A DNA stretch of 64,000 nt. Source: Tetranychus cinnabarinus. Its lineage: Eukaryota > Arthropoda > Arachnida > Trombidiformes > Tetranychidae. The position numbers and the translations under genes were made by a program. The notes under the pieces were generated by a model. That model was given only the letters and a program-made list of their open reading frames with translations, did not search any database and was not told where the DNA came from. Numbering within the stretch: the first letter of the stretch is position 1; the number at the start of each line of letters is the position of its first letter. Shown here one piece after another: positions 12,300 to 22,318 of the stretch. The stretch is taken from contig WHVY01000002.1 of NCBI GenBank assembly GCA_022266195.1, positions 8,881,001-8,945,000 on the forward strand, given 5' to 3'.

Positions 12300-12660
12300 C
12301 CAATGGCCAAAATCAAGAGAACTGTCGATAAATTGAAAAAAGTGTTCTACCAACCAAATGCATCAAACATTTTTATCGACGAAAAATGAGTTTCAGATCT
12401 CTAGCCATTACGGCCACAGAGTGAGATAGGTTTAACTGAAAATCGAAGTGATCTTTTTTACAGAAAACAAAAGTTGCATTCCATGAAAAAAGTGCATTTA
12501 CTGAATGAACATCAAAAGTTATATTAAAAATGATTTTGATGAAAAAATCTGGTCACAGAACTGCAGAAAAGGCGGTCGAAGTTTCGACTTTGACCTTAAT
12601 TTCCCGAAAACTGTTCATCGGAGAAATACTCGAATAGCACTAATGGACTAAGTTTTTATG
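12300..12660. repeat. Dispersed repeat unit related to the 29-31.6 kb inverted-repeat element
   Basis: This stretch closely matches 16250-16640 and is recognisably the same sequence family as the four subunits of the 29.2-31.6 kb element. Shared landmarks are TTTTTAGGCCAATGGCCAAA, then AATCAAGAGAAC and, further on, GGCGGTCGAAGTTTCGACTT. It is non-coding. Its presence beside gene E in both tandem units shows that it was duplicated with the block. Confidence 0.7.
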
Positions 12661-12745
12661 CACCTACAAATCCTCAAAGTCCCTAATCTTAACTCGAAAG
12701 ACAAATTTTCTGTGCTTATTCCTTTACCAACAATTTTGAAGAAGG

Positions 12746-13514
12746 TTGAATAACCTTATCAACGAAGTTAATGTTACGAGACTTCGAGATCTTCTGTCTA
12801 TAGCCAGACCTTATGTCTCGAGGCTTCCACGCAAGATTGGCTCGCAGTTTCTTGACATGGATGTGTTGATTCCCCCTTTTCCAAGTGAAGCAAATGTGTA
12901 TCATGAAAACACCGAATATACTAAGAAAATGACCTCGGAACTGGAAAACTCTTGTGGTTCATCGAAATCATCATTTGATAAGACAGACGTCGTTATGTTA
13001 ACACCGATAGAGAAGGATATTGATAATGTTACTTCCAACATTATTAAATCTATTAAAGTCGATCCTCTTTCAGTTGATTTTTACCCTAACAAACTGACCA
13101 TGGAACAGTTCAAAGATCATGTTACATGATCATGTAAATATGATATATCTAGAGTAGATCTGTTTGGCAGATCCTAAGAATTAATAATATTTCAAAAGAA
13201 GGTGTCTTAAAATTATTAATAGTTGTTCATCTATTCTGGAAGATATTGATTATCCTAAAATGTTTGTAGAAATGGAAAAATTCGTCAGAACCTTGAAATA
13301 TCTTCTTTTATTTGATTATTCATCACCAACATGTACATTCATGTGGTCAGTACATTGGACAATTCTTGAAATCGATAAGAAAAGTATTATTTTATTGCCA
13401 CTTGCATTGATACCAAGAGAAAGCAGACAAGAACTCGAAAAATTGATGAATGCGGAGTTATACAGATTGAATTCACAAATCAATAATTTTACTGTATTCG
13501 ATGAAACTCCTTAA
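12746..13514 (+). pseudogene. Broken copy of secreted-protein gene B (B2)
   Basis: The 5' part (to 13129) reads from the PSEANVYHENTEY block through FYPNKLTMEQFKDHV, nearly identical to B1. It is then interrupted by about 110 bp of altered sequence with stops (13130-13245). A second piece (13230-13514) resumes at SILEDIDYPKM and runs to the C-terminus, where the frame differs again. No signal-peptide exon is present upstream. The first 100 bp instead match the unrelated sequence also found at 16.7-16.8 kb. The tandem unit at 15.3-18 kb lacks this insert altogether. Confidence 0.75.
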
Positions 13515-14197
13515 ATTATGATTCCTTAATATACTTATGTATTGCTCAAAACTAATGTCAATATAATAAATGTAATAATATTAATAAATAAAAAATTCAA
13601 TAATTGATTTAAAGACAAAAATCTGTAACCCAAATTGATTTCAAGTTTTGTAAATTCACGCCATTTATCATGGTGACAGTTTTTCTGCTCTCTGGTTATT
13701 GATTAAATGCGCTCATAACGTGTCAAGTTTTACAAGCGTAGGGATGACTTTATATTAAGTCTTTGTTTTGTTCAGACTATTGAGCTCGACCCTTTTGATA
13801 ATCAGAAAATGCGAGAAAAAATTGTTTGACAAATGCGCAAAGTTAACCTAATAAAGTCAATAGATTTTCTGACCATTACAGTCATCAGATAGACTTATAA
13901 CTTCATTTATCAAGAGAGGTATTTTAATTGCACAAAACTGTAGTATCTTGCAACATTTGATACAATTATTATCCGATCAAAAATTCATATTCTCCTTCGA
14001 TTGCCTTCATGTTTTCATATTTTCATATCCAGTATATGCAATTTGACTTTCGTTAAAGAGTACATGAAATTGGTCTAAGTTTCAACTTTACAATCAACAA
14101 GTCAGATTTTTCATCTTTAAACTGAATAAAATCTTTGGTTTACTTTTTGATCGTATTTCTGTTGAAAATATCTTTACACCTTACCATTTAATCTACC
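13515..14197. other. 5' flank of tetraspan gene C1
   Basis: From about 13675 on, this matches 16905-17426, the flank of C2, with scattered indels. It contains the presumed promoter and 5' leader of C1. No other gene is seen. Confidence 0.5.
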
Positions 14198-14680
14198 ATG
14201 CAATCGGAGAGAGGAAATGGAAATCAAAAGAAAGTTTACAGTAAAGCGAAAAATATTTTGTTGTTTCTTGTTTTAATAAGTTTAATTCATAGTACATACA
14301 GTGCTGTCAAAAATTCTGGATTTCAACGTGGATTCGCTATTTTTGATATCGGATTTTATTTACTTTTTTTCATCGCTATTATCTACCAGTGTAAAATAGT
14401 CTTGAGAATCTGTCAAATATATTGCATTTTAGTGCTAATTGGAGCGATCTTACTTGCCGTAACTATTGCCGTAACTCTTTCAAATATGTCTCCTGATTTT
14501 AAATCAAAAATGGAAAAGGATTTCGGCATAAATGCAGCTTATTTTAATGCAGCTTTAAGTGAGGGATTAATAGGATTTATTTTCACAATTATAATTTTCA
14601 TATTCCAAATTTGTCTTCTGGAGAAATATATTGACCAAATAAATCGATGTGAACTGAACATTCCACAAATAAGAGTTTAA
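14198..14680 (+). CDS. Four-pass small membrane protein (C1), unrecognised family
   Basis: An intact single-exon frame of 160 residues starting MQSERGNGNQKKVYSKAK. Four hydrophobic segments are visible: about residues 21-40, 48-68, 72-98 and 122-148. The loop SNMSPDFKSKMEKDFG lies between the third and fourth. The C-terminus is LEKYIDQINRCELNIPQIRV. Topology resembles claudin/MARVEL-type small tetraspan proteins, but I see no family signature, so function is open. The paralogue C2 (17427-17900) has the same ends but a strongly diverged middle. The 3' flanks of C1 and C2 are almost identical. Confidence 0.7.
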   Translation: MQSERGNGNQKKVYSKAKNILLFLVLISLIHSTYSAVKNSGFQRGFAIFDIGFYLLFFIAIIYQCKIVLRICQIYCILVLIGAILLAVTIAVTLSNMSPDFKSKMEKDFGINAAYFNAALSEGLIGFIFTIIIFIFQICLLEKYIDQINRCELNIPQIRV

Positions 14681-15400
14681 TTGCTTCAAAATTCTCAGTT
14701 CCAATTTTCAGTTTATTTCAATTTCGTATTGAAAAAATGACATAAACCTGTTTAAATATATGTTGATTAAATATGATTAATTATGAATATCAAAACCAGT
14801 AAAGACTTATGTAATGTAAATAAATGCCCTAATATAGTTATGAAGTAATTTCCGCTACAAGGTGACGATAATTGTATTTTCCACCATTGGGTGATGATAA
14901 TTGTATTTCCCACCATTAAGGTGATGATTGTTTTAATTGCTAACCTTTATTTGGATCGAGTACATATATAGTAATGTTCACTAAGGACATCCTTTCCCTA
15001 GTATATTAACGCTTCCAAACTGATGAAGAAGTCAGTTCTGTTAAGATACGCTTTGAATTAACTTAAAATACACACAACGATATTGTACCTCTTCTTTCGT
15101 TTATATCCAGCCTTCCCTTGTTCCCTTATGATTTCTAAAGTAATCCATTAAACTAGTTCAACATAAGTTTATTCACATTTTTATTTACTGTAACCCTCTT
15201 TTTTCGTTACACTTACAATGGATGAGACCAAAAGACGCGGAAAACGGCGGAATATGGAAACTATGGAGCAATGATAGTATCTGATTGTGATTCTGATGAT
15301 GTGTCACTTAACGAAATTTAAATTGTAATCACAATTGGACTTGTTTAATAATAAAAGGGAATTGTAATTAACGCTATAATGAAACTGCAACCATTCATGA
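14681..15400. repeat. Fragments of gene A split by a solo LTR, and flank of gene E copy 2
   Basis: 14783-14809 and 15212-15290 are two pieces of gene A (MNIKTSKDL ... WKLW region) that were contiguous before the LTR at 14810-15211 landed between them. The frame is broken, so this is a pseudogene remnant. The remainder is 3' flank of C1 and of E copy 2. Confidence 0.65.
14810..15211. mobile_element. Solo long terminal repeat
   Basis: 402 bp beginning TGTAATG and ending CGTTACA (TG...CA with TGTAA/TTACA ends). It is flanked by CTTA at 14806-14809 and 15212-15215. Removing it restores the gene A sequence ACTTACAATGG exactly as in the intact gene at 10.99 kb. A TATA-like stretch (TACATATATAG) lies inside. 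A 4-bp duplication fits a Gypsy-type LTR element reduced by LTR-LTR recombination (inference). Confidence 0.8.
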
Positions 15401-15883
15401 TTAAACACATTTCTCAGACAGTTTATTATTTTCGTAACAAAATTTGGTGAATTTAACAGTTACTTCGTTAAGTCGATCGATAATAGATCGCAACACATTT
15501 GGTGATTTAATGTTAAGCATCTCTGCTGGAGTGGGCTCGGGTGCAGTCCAAGGAGGATAAATAACATTGAGGAAACCTCCGTAAACAAGTGGATACAAGA
15601 CTGAAAAGAAATGGTTTTAAATATGTTATTATATCATTATAATATAATAATAGTTGATAAAATGAAATGGATACTCACAGACTACATTGAGGGTAAATAA
15701 TGCTACAATACCCGAGGTGACCAAACTTTCCCAGACTCTAGGATGTCGTTCAAATTCACTGCTTCCAAATGAAGTCACTGACGGCAAAGCACTTGAAACG
15801 GCCGACTTGAATTTATTCATTTGATTCTTGGCTCGATCACGAAACCTTGGTCTAGTCCTAGAATTGTTTGTATATGTACTCAT
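15401..15883 (-). CDS. Small membrane protein E, copy 2 (intact)
   Basis: Exon 1 is 15883-15679 and exon 2 is 15600-15401, joined in phase 1 for 134 residues. The N-terminal third is basic and polar (MSTYTNNSRTRPRFRDRAKN). A hydrophobic stretch from about residue 53 to 82 spans the splice junction and contains one or two membrane passes. The C-terminal tail begins PPWTAPEPTPAEML and ends in an amphipathic helix. No signal peptide. I do not recognise the family; the basic N-terminus and internal anchor would suit an organelle membrane protein, but that is a guess. Copy 1 at 11.8-12.2 kb is frameshifted, and exon-2 fragments lie at 18.24, 60.79 and 62.87 kb. Confidence 0.7.
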
Positions 15884-15903
15884 TTTGAGATGGTTTTGGG
15901 TAA

Positions 15904-16190
15904 AAGATGATAGTTAATTAGTGATATAATTGTTTCTTATTATTCAAATTCATCTAATCCTTTTATTAATAATAATAGTTGGATTCTTCAAGAAATGTAG
16001 GATTTTATAGCATTGGAAAAGAATGAGACTTTGATACTTTCGGATGTCTAGAGAACTAGTCTGTTTGACTAATGAAAAACTTGATGATGTTGATATCTCT
16101 GAAAGAGTCTTCAGTAGTTGATAGTTTCATGTCTCCTGTATTTTTTGTCTAAACCTTCTGGTCATTTGAAATGGGAGAAAAGATGCATAT
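15904..16190. repeat. Insertion present in only one of the two tandem units
   Basis: Relative to copy 1 (junction GGTA/TAATAAAATC near 12220), about 290 bp is extra here. Its right part (16063-16185) is a direct repeat of 1300-1417 in the CFAP410 intron. Either a mobile fragment inserted here or copy 1 lost it. No terminal repeats are evident. Confidence 0.5.
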
Positions 16191-17426
16191 AATAAAATCT
16201 AATGATTAGTCTAAGAATGATGAATGTAGTTGATGCCATTCGCAAGATATTGAGTCTAAAAGTTTTTAGGCCAATGGCCAAAATCAAGAGAACTGTCGAT
16301 AAATTGAAAAAAGTGTTCTACCAACCAAATGCATCAAACATTTTTATCGACGAAAAATGAGTTTCAGATCTCTAGCCATTACGGCCACAGAGTGAGATAG
16401 GTTTAACTGAAAATCGAAGTGATCTTTTTTACAGAAAACAAAAGTTGCATTCCATGAAAAAAGTGCATTTACTGAATGAACATCAAAAGTTATATTAAAA
16501 ATGATTTTGATGAAAAAATCTGGTCACAGAACTGCAGAAAAGGCGGTCGAAGTTTCGACTTTAACCTCAATTTTCCCGAAAACTGTTCATCGGAGAAATA
16601 CTCGAATAGCACTAATCAACTAAGTTTTTATGCCCCTACATATCCTCAAAGTCCCTAATCTTAACTCGAAAGACAAATTTTCTGTGCTTATTCCTTTACC
16701 AACAATTTTGAACAAGGTTGAATAACCCTATCAACGAAGTTAATGTAACGAGACTTCGAGATCTTCTGTCTATAGCCAGACCTTATTTCAACTCATAGAA
16801 ACACTTGAATGAAAAGACTAAATTTCCTACAAAAGGGCCACTTCTTCAAAGCCCACATCTCGAGGCTTCCACACAAGATCGCAGTTTCTTGCCATGGACG
16901 TTTTTCTGCTCTCTGGTTATTGATTAAATGCGCTCATAACATGTTAAGTTTTACAAGCGTAGGGATGATCTTATATTAAGTCTTTGCTTCGTTCAGACTA
17001 TTGAGCTCGACCTTTTTGATAATCAGAAAATGCGAGAAAAAATGGTTGACGAATAGGCAAAGTTAACCTAATAAAGTCAATAGATTTTCTGGCCATTACA
17101 GTCATCAGATTGACTTATAACTTCATCTATCAAGAGAGGTATTTTAATTGCACAAAACTGTAGTATCTTGCAACATTTGATACAATTATTATCCGATCAA
17201 AAATTCATATTCTCCTTCGATTTCCTCCATGTTTTCATATCCAGTATAAGTTATTTAACTTTCGTTAAAGAGTACATGAAATTGGTCAAAGTTTCAACTT
17301 TACAATCAACAAAGTCAGATTTTTCATACAAACTGCTTTTCATCATTAAACTGAATAAAATCTTTGGTTTGACTGTTGATCTAATTTCAGTTGAAAATAT
17401 CTTTACAACTGATAACTTAATCTACC
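16191..17426. repeat. Second tandem unit: dispersed repeat and 5' flank of C2
   Basis: 16191-16640 repeats 12222-12660, and 16660-16800 repeats 12690-12820. From about 16905 it repeats 13675-14197. The broken B copy found in the first unit is absent. No gene is seen here. Confidence 0.65.
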
Positions 17427-17900
17427 ATGCAATCGGAGAGAGGAAATGGTTATCAAAATAAAGTTTCAAGTAAAGCGAAATATATTTTGTTGTTACTTTT
17501 TGTAATAAGTTTTATTGCAAATGTAATCAATGTTGTCGAAATTCCTGGATTTCAACGTGGATACGCTTATTTTACTATCGGACTTGATTTAATTCTTTTA
17601 ATCGCTATTATCTACCAGTGTAAAATAGTCTTGAGAATCTATCAAATATATTGCATTTTATACCTAATCTTAAGTGCCATAACTGGCGTACTTATTGGTA
17701 TTGCTCTATCAGGTATGTCTCCTGATTTTAAATCAAAATTGGAAAAGGAATTCGACACGGACTTCAATACATTTTTAGGTGAGGAATTGATAGGATTTAT
17801 TTTCACAATTATAATTTTCATATTCCAAATTTGTCTTCTGGAGAAATATATTGACCAAATAAATCGATGTGAACTGAACATTCCACAAATAAGAGTTTAA
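17427..17900 (+). CDS. Four-pass small membrane protein (C2), paralogue of C1
   Basis: 157 residues, same start (MQSERGNGYQNKVSSKAK) and same last 35 or so residues as C1 (FTIIIFIFQICLLEKYIDQ...). The first hydrophobic segments, the loop after them and the third segment differ heavily, including a 3-residue length change around the EFDTDFNTFLGEE loop. Four hydrophobic segments are retained. Flanking DNA and 3' untranslated sequence are nearly identical to C1, so the coding middle is more diverged than the non-coding flank. Confidence 0.7.
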   Translation: MQSERGNGYQNKVSSKAKYILLLLFVISFIANVINVVEIPGFQRGYAYFTIGLDLILLIAIIYQCKIVLRIYQIYCILYLILSAITGVLIGIALSGMSPDFKSKLEKEFDTDFNTFLGEELIGFIFTIIIFIFQICLLEKYIDQINRCELNIPQIRV

Positions 17901-18002
17901 TTGCTTCAAAATTCTCAGTTCCAATTTTCAGTTTATTTCAATTTCGTATTGAAAAAATGACATAAACCTGTTTAAATATATGTTGATTAAATATGATTAA
18001 TT

Positions 18003-18400
18003 ATGAATATCAAAACCAGTAAAGACTTACAATGGACAATGGCCATAAAGACACGGAGAACGACGGAATATGGAAAATATGGAGAAATGATAGTGTCTGA
18101 TACAATTGTGTAATCAACACTTAACGAAATTTAAATAGTAATCACAATTGAACTTGATTGATAATAAAAGTTAATTGTAATTAACGCTATAATGAAACTG
18201 CAGTAATTCGTGATTAAACACAATCATGAGACAGTTTATTTTCGTAACAAAATTTGGTGAATTTAACTGTTACTTCGTTAAGTCGATCGATAATAGATCG
18301 CAACACATTTAATGATACAATGTTAAGCATCTCTGCTGGAGTGGGCTCGGGTGCAGTCCACTCCAGGAAATTTTCGTAAACAAGTGGATAGTGGATTAAT
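18003..18400. pseudogene. Fragments of gene A and of gene E exon 2
   Basis: 18003-18115 carries a start-to-middle piece of gene A joined to its last codons by an internal deletion. 18236-18400 is a minus-oriented, internally deleted copy of E exon 2 (CTCTGCTGGAGTGGGCTCGG landmark). Together they mark a third, truncated tandem unit. Confidence 0.65.
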
Positions 18401-18477
18401 TTATAAAAGAGATTCTTTATTTAATAATTCATATTTTATTTTATAAGCACAACTACAGGGACTACCCTGACTACTAC

Positions 18478-18686
18478 TAGTCAGGGTTAAGTTAAGAAAA
18501 TTGGAGATTTTTTTCATAGTCGCCATCTATGTCGTCGTCATCCATCGCATAAAAGTACCTTTAAGATCGAATTTAATTTTTCATAGATTTCATTTTTTAG
18601 TGTCTCTTAAAACCATAAATACTCGAGATGGCGACACTTAAAAATGACTTAACACTGACCCTTTTTTGTTAACTTAACCCTGACTA
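18478..18686. mobile_element. Short inverted-repeat element (putative MITE)
   Basis: TAGTCAGGGTTAAGTTAA (18478-18495) is perfectly complementary to TTAACTTAACCCTGACTA (18669-18686). Inside, a second pair GTCGCCATCT / AGATGGCGAC forms a nested inverted repeat. No target duplication was found, so the true ends may lie further out. Confidence 0.5.
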
Positions 18687-18689
18687 CTG

Positions 18690-19193
18690 CGTAACCTCTC
18701 ACCGACACTCGGCCAAGCATTGTAAGGGAATAAAGGTGGATTTGTTCGTCATTCACATTTGCCAGCCGCGCGGCAATCATTTCGTGCCGCAGTAATCATT
18801 AATAAAACCTTTTAGTGTATTCCTACTCTTATTTTATAAGGTATTCACAGTTAAACGGTCTTCGAAATGTATTGTTTTACAAATCAAATGTCGATTCTCA
18901 AGCATGAGTTGAATGGTTATGAAGATGGATCGTTTACAGAATAATCTGCAGCATTGTGTTGCCATACATGTGAAAACATTTCAAGGAAAGACAATTGAAA
19001 GTTTAAATTTAAACTCAACTTATTCTCGATTCTTATTGTTTCAATTGTCACTTCTCACTTTCAAATTATACTTGTAAATTGATTCAATAATAGATTTCAT
19101 TAAAACTAAATCATTATACAAACTACAAATTAATATTTATAATAAAATAAATTTAGATTTACATTAAATGTTTTATCAATGTTGATTCAGTTT
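18690..19193. other. Non-coding stretch
   Basis: A relatively GC-rich island (18690-18800, with CCAGCCGCGCGGCAATC) followed by AT-rich sequence. No gene or structured element recognised. Confidence 0.4.
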
Positions 19194-19322
19194 TCATTCT
19201 TGAATCTTTGTTTGAATCAAGCACTCCACAATGGCATTGAGAAAAGCTCTCATTTTCTTAGAGATTTCAATGCAAAGTGTTGGTAACGACTTGGAAATGA
19301 ATGCAGCAGCGTCTCGTAATGC
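19194..19322 (-). CDS. Terminal exon of an unrecognised gene
   Basis: A good acceptor (TTTTTTTCAG) precedes 43 codons ending in TGA. The peptide starts ALRDAAAFISKSLP and has two regularly spaced cysteines in an amphipathic helical pattern. I could not find its upstream exon with confidence. A possible donor, GTAAAT, is read on the minus strand near 20020. It may be the end of a small gene lying on this strand between 19.3 and 20.5 kb. Confidence 0.35.
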   Translation of the reverse strand, partial: ALRDAAAFISKSLPTLCIEISKKMRAFLNAIVECLIQTKIQE

Positions 19323-19481
19323 CTGAAAAAAATACACATCAGAAATCAGATTAGCTCATCTTAAAAAATATTGAATTTGTTCATTTTCTACTCAATAAGT
19401 TTAATGATCGATTGAGATGTACCTTCTGCATCTTCTGGTCCATTGTGTGTTAAAGGGCATAAGATTAAACGGTCCTGGGTC

Positions 19482-19560
19482 ATTTCAGCGAAAAGCATTT
19501 GAGCGAACGTCAACTGAGCGAAAGACATTTGGACAAAAGTCGCTTGAGCGAAAAGAAAAG
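19482..19560. repeat. 15-bp degenerate tandem repeat
   Basis: About five imperfect copies of a 15-mer resembling TTGAGCGAAAGACAT are arrayed head to tail. In one frame it encodes a repeated FAQ-type pentapeptide, but this looks like a by-product. Confidence 0.6.
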
Positions 19561-20605
19561 GAATCATAACAAAACTGGGTCCAATAGGGCTATTAAATGA
19601 TTTCTCCAATCGACAGTCTTCGAGAAAATCGAGTTGATTTTAAGATAGGAATACTGAGAGAGGGTGTTATAGAAAATAATGGAAGAATGGGTTAATCTAA
19701 ATATTAATGAACGGTTCTAAAGATTTAACTGAATTAAACAATTGATGTTAAGATAATCGTCTGGAAACTAGAGACAAACAGATGTATCGATTGTAGCTTA
19801 AACAGAGAAAGCAGCTTGACTAATGATGTCAATGCAAGTCAATGGAATATTTTCCAGCTAGTCAAAAATTACTCAGCTAATAAACCATTGTCAAGCAGCT
19901 TAGTCAGCTAAAAAGCAAGCAAAAGATTAGTTTCAAGTTTTTTAATGAAAATTTTAAATTCTTTACAATTCATCTTAAAGGTTTAAATAGTCTCATTGTG
20001 TTAATTTGTAATTTACAGGGTTGCTGAATGATATTTTCATTCAGAGTTATCATCAATTTGTTTAAATGTGTTATTCAATGCTTTTGTTTTTTTAAAGAGA
20101 GGTAAGTATCAGGACAACGTTTGTCGAGAAACTTAATCCTCTGAAGTTCAACAAGTCGGGTTTTGCTTAATGTTTTTGTCTAATATTTTATCATCAGTTC
20201 ATCTAGCAATTTTAATATCAATATTCAGCAACTTTGAATTCGTAACGAAAATACATGGGCGATACATTGAACTGTCAACAAATATTGAAATGTAAGTTCA
20301 TCGTCAATACGCCGGTTTACTTTTGCTATCAAAATTATTTGTGGAACCAAATTCGCATAATGAGTGATAACACGACAATAAAAAATAATCAAATAAATTT
20401 TCCTCCAACAAATATATTTTATTTAATTATATTTTTATTTTGGTGATTTATAGATGAACAATTGGTGGGAAACAACAAGCATTTAAAACTGTGTTGAAGT
20501 TAAAAAATCGTAAATTCTGTGATGAAAACCCGTTATTTTCAAAATGCGCTGGTCCGGTTTTAATGAGCTGATTGAATATAAGCAAAAAAAAACTTCGATG
20601 TCGAC
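19561..20605. other. Intergenic stretch
   Basis: No supported gene. The open frame at 20255-20446 is short, lysine/asparagine rich and has no splice or similarity support. Confidence 0.4.
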
Positions 20606-22318
20606 TCAATTATCTTGGAAATTATTCAATTTCAAGCCATTCTCCAGTTCGCTTTGAACACTTTCAACCATTTCACGAACGTGGCCTAGAGAGTCAAGAA
20701 TTGTGTCTTTCTCAGTTCCTTTCAATTGCACTTTTTCATTAGATAACTTGCCTTCATCGCTGTTATCCATTTGATCGCCGATATTAGCACCGGTATAAGT
20801 AAAATGTGTATTCAAACGTGATTCAGTTTTCGTGCTTCTAGGTGAGGTTGAAGCAAGTGATTGAGTCGAACCGGATCTGTTTAAAGATGATCTACTGGAA
20901 GAAATCATTAGATCGTAAGCTTCCTTTAAATTGCTGTATTTTTCTTGGAGTAAATTTACTAACTGAGTCTTTTCTTTCAGAGATTGAGCTTGTTCAGCAT
21001 TCTCGGAAATCAATTGGCTAATTTTTTCCTGAAGATTTTTGATTCTCATATCAGCATATTGATTCGGGTCTTGAGTTTTCCCATTCACATTGTCACCATC
21101 ATCAAGGCAATCCTTTTCCAGGCCAGAAATACAAGTTCCAATACAGTTTCTCAAAGATTTTTCAAGTATCTCATTTTCTTGAGTCAAATGGTCCAGTTTT
21201 TGCTTAATCTCGACAATTTTAACTGTTGCCAAATTATCTCTGATCAACTGGGATCTCAAGCTTTTGATGACGTTTTGTGATTCAATCAACTCGGACGTCA
21301 ACTTTTCTATGTGAACAACAATCTCATTGGGAATGCCTTTAGTGGTTAAAATTTTGTCCAAATCCAACCCACTCCTAAAAACCTGTAAACTTTTTTGAGT
21401 TTTGTTGAAATTTGTATCAATAGAATCAGCATTCAATGAGTGTGATGTTGAATTTTCAACAGTCAATAGAGTCGTTTCTCCGATCGTTTGTCTTCGAGGC
21501 TCAGTTGTTCCATCTTCTTGTGAAGACTTAACTAGCTCCTCTTCACTATTTGCCCGATTTACTTCAGATTGTATGCTATCAATGTAATGTTGCTGCAAAA
21601 CAATTATCTCTTGAAGGCGTCCAATTTCATCCTGTGTTTCTTTTAACAATTGCTGAACAAAGTTGTTTCTGCCGCGAGCTTTGACCTCTCCTTCATTTAC
21701 ACTAATCCTATGTAAAAGATTTCCCGAGGCTGTTCGTTGATGTCCTATTTTCGAAGTGGAAAAAGGTCTTGCTTGGCCATCCATTGGTTTAATTGAATGG
21801 ACAGAATCAAATTTAACATCACTTGGATTTCGATGTAAAAGATCTGATGGAGTTGAATTAAATGTCACTCGATTCAATGAAATGGTTGAAGAAGATCGAT
21901 GATGTACAGTTAAACGAGCTGATGAGGGTTTAGAGTTGAAATTATGGTTGGATGATGAATCGATCCATTCTAGACCACTATCAGTTCTTGATGGGACACT
22001 CGAGTACATTGATCTGTACTGGCGACGACGAACAGCATCCAATTTAGTCTGCAGTACTAAACTTCGCTGTCGAAGCTTCCTGTTTTCACTTTCAAGTTGA
22101 CCCATTTTCAACTGTAAATTGAATAACATTTCCTCCAAGCTGACCAGTTTCTTGTTTTTCTCATTGACCAAAGCTCGCTTTTTCATCTCAAGTAATCGAT
22201 TTAATCGAGTAGTCAATAATTTAATGTTGTTGTTTGCCTCATTTGCCTGTTTTTTCAGCAGCAAATTTTCCTCTCGGATCCTTAGATACTTATCTTCAAA
22301 ATCACATTCCATTGACAC
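20606..22318 (-). CDS. RPGRIP1L/fantom-like coiled-coil protein (short form)
   Basis: A single exon of 570 residues. The N-terminus DFEDKYLRIREENLLLKKQ, with the following RLNRLLEMKKRA and SLEEMLFNLQLKMGQLESEN, resembles the N-terminal coiled coil of RPGRIP1/RPGRIP1L. Those are transition-zone proteins of cilia (family knowledge). Heptad-rich segments are seen at about residues 1-110, 215-265, 325-385 and 420-475, separated by serine-rich linkers. Full-length relatives exceed 1,000 residues and carry C2 domains; here the frame stops after the coiled coils, with LKLNNFQDN at the end. It may be a reduced version or another ciliary/centrosomal coiled-coil protein. Confidence 0.55.
   Translation of the reverse strand: MSMECDFEDKYLRIREENLLLKKQANEANNNIKLLTTRLNRLLEMKKRALVNEKNKKLVSLEEMLFNLQLKMGQLESENRKLRQRSLVLQTKLDAVRRRQYRSMYSSVPSRTDSGLEWIDSSSNHNFNSKPSSARLTVHHRSSSTISLNRVTFNSTPSDLLHRNPSDVKFDSVHSIKPMDGQARPFSTSKIGHQRTASGNLLHRISVNEGEVKARGRNNFVQQLLKETQDEIGRLQEIIVLQQHYIDSIQSEVNRANSEEELVKSSQEDGTTEPRRQTIGETTLLTVENSTSHSLNADSIDTNFNKTQKSLQVFRSGLDLDKILTTKGIPNEIVVHIEKLTSELIESQNVIKSLRSQLIRDNLATVKIVEIKQKLDHLTQENEILEKSLRNCIGTCISGLEKDCLDDGDNVNGKTQDPNQYADMRIKNLQEKISQLISENAEQAQSLKEKTQLVNLLQEKYSNLKEAYDLMISSSRSSLNRSGSTQSLASTSPRSTKTESRLNTHFTYTGANIGDQMDNSDEGKLSNEKVQLKGTEKDTILDSLGHVREMVESVQSELENGLKLNNFQDN

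Noticed and set aside
19388..19609. 73-codon minus frame with repeated FAQ units
   Set aside because: It is simply the translation of the 15-bp tandem repeat; no start context or splice support.
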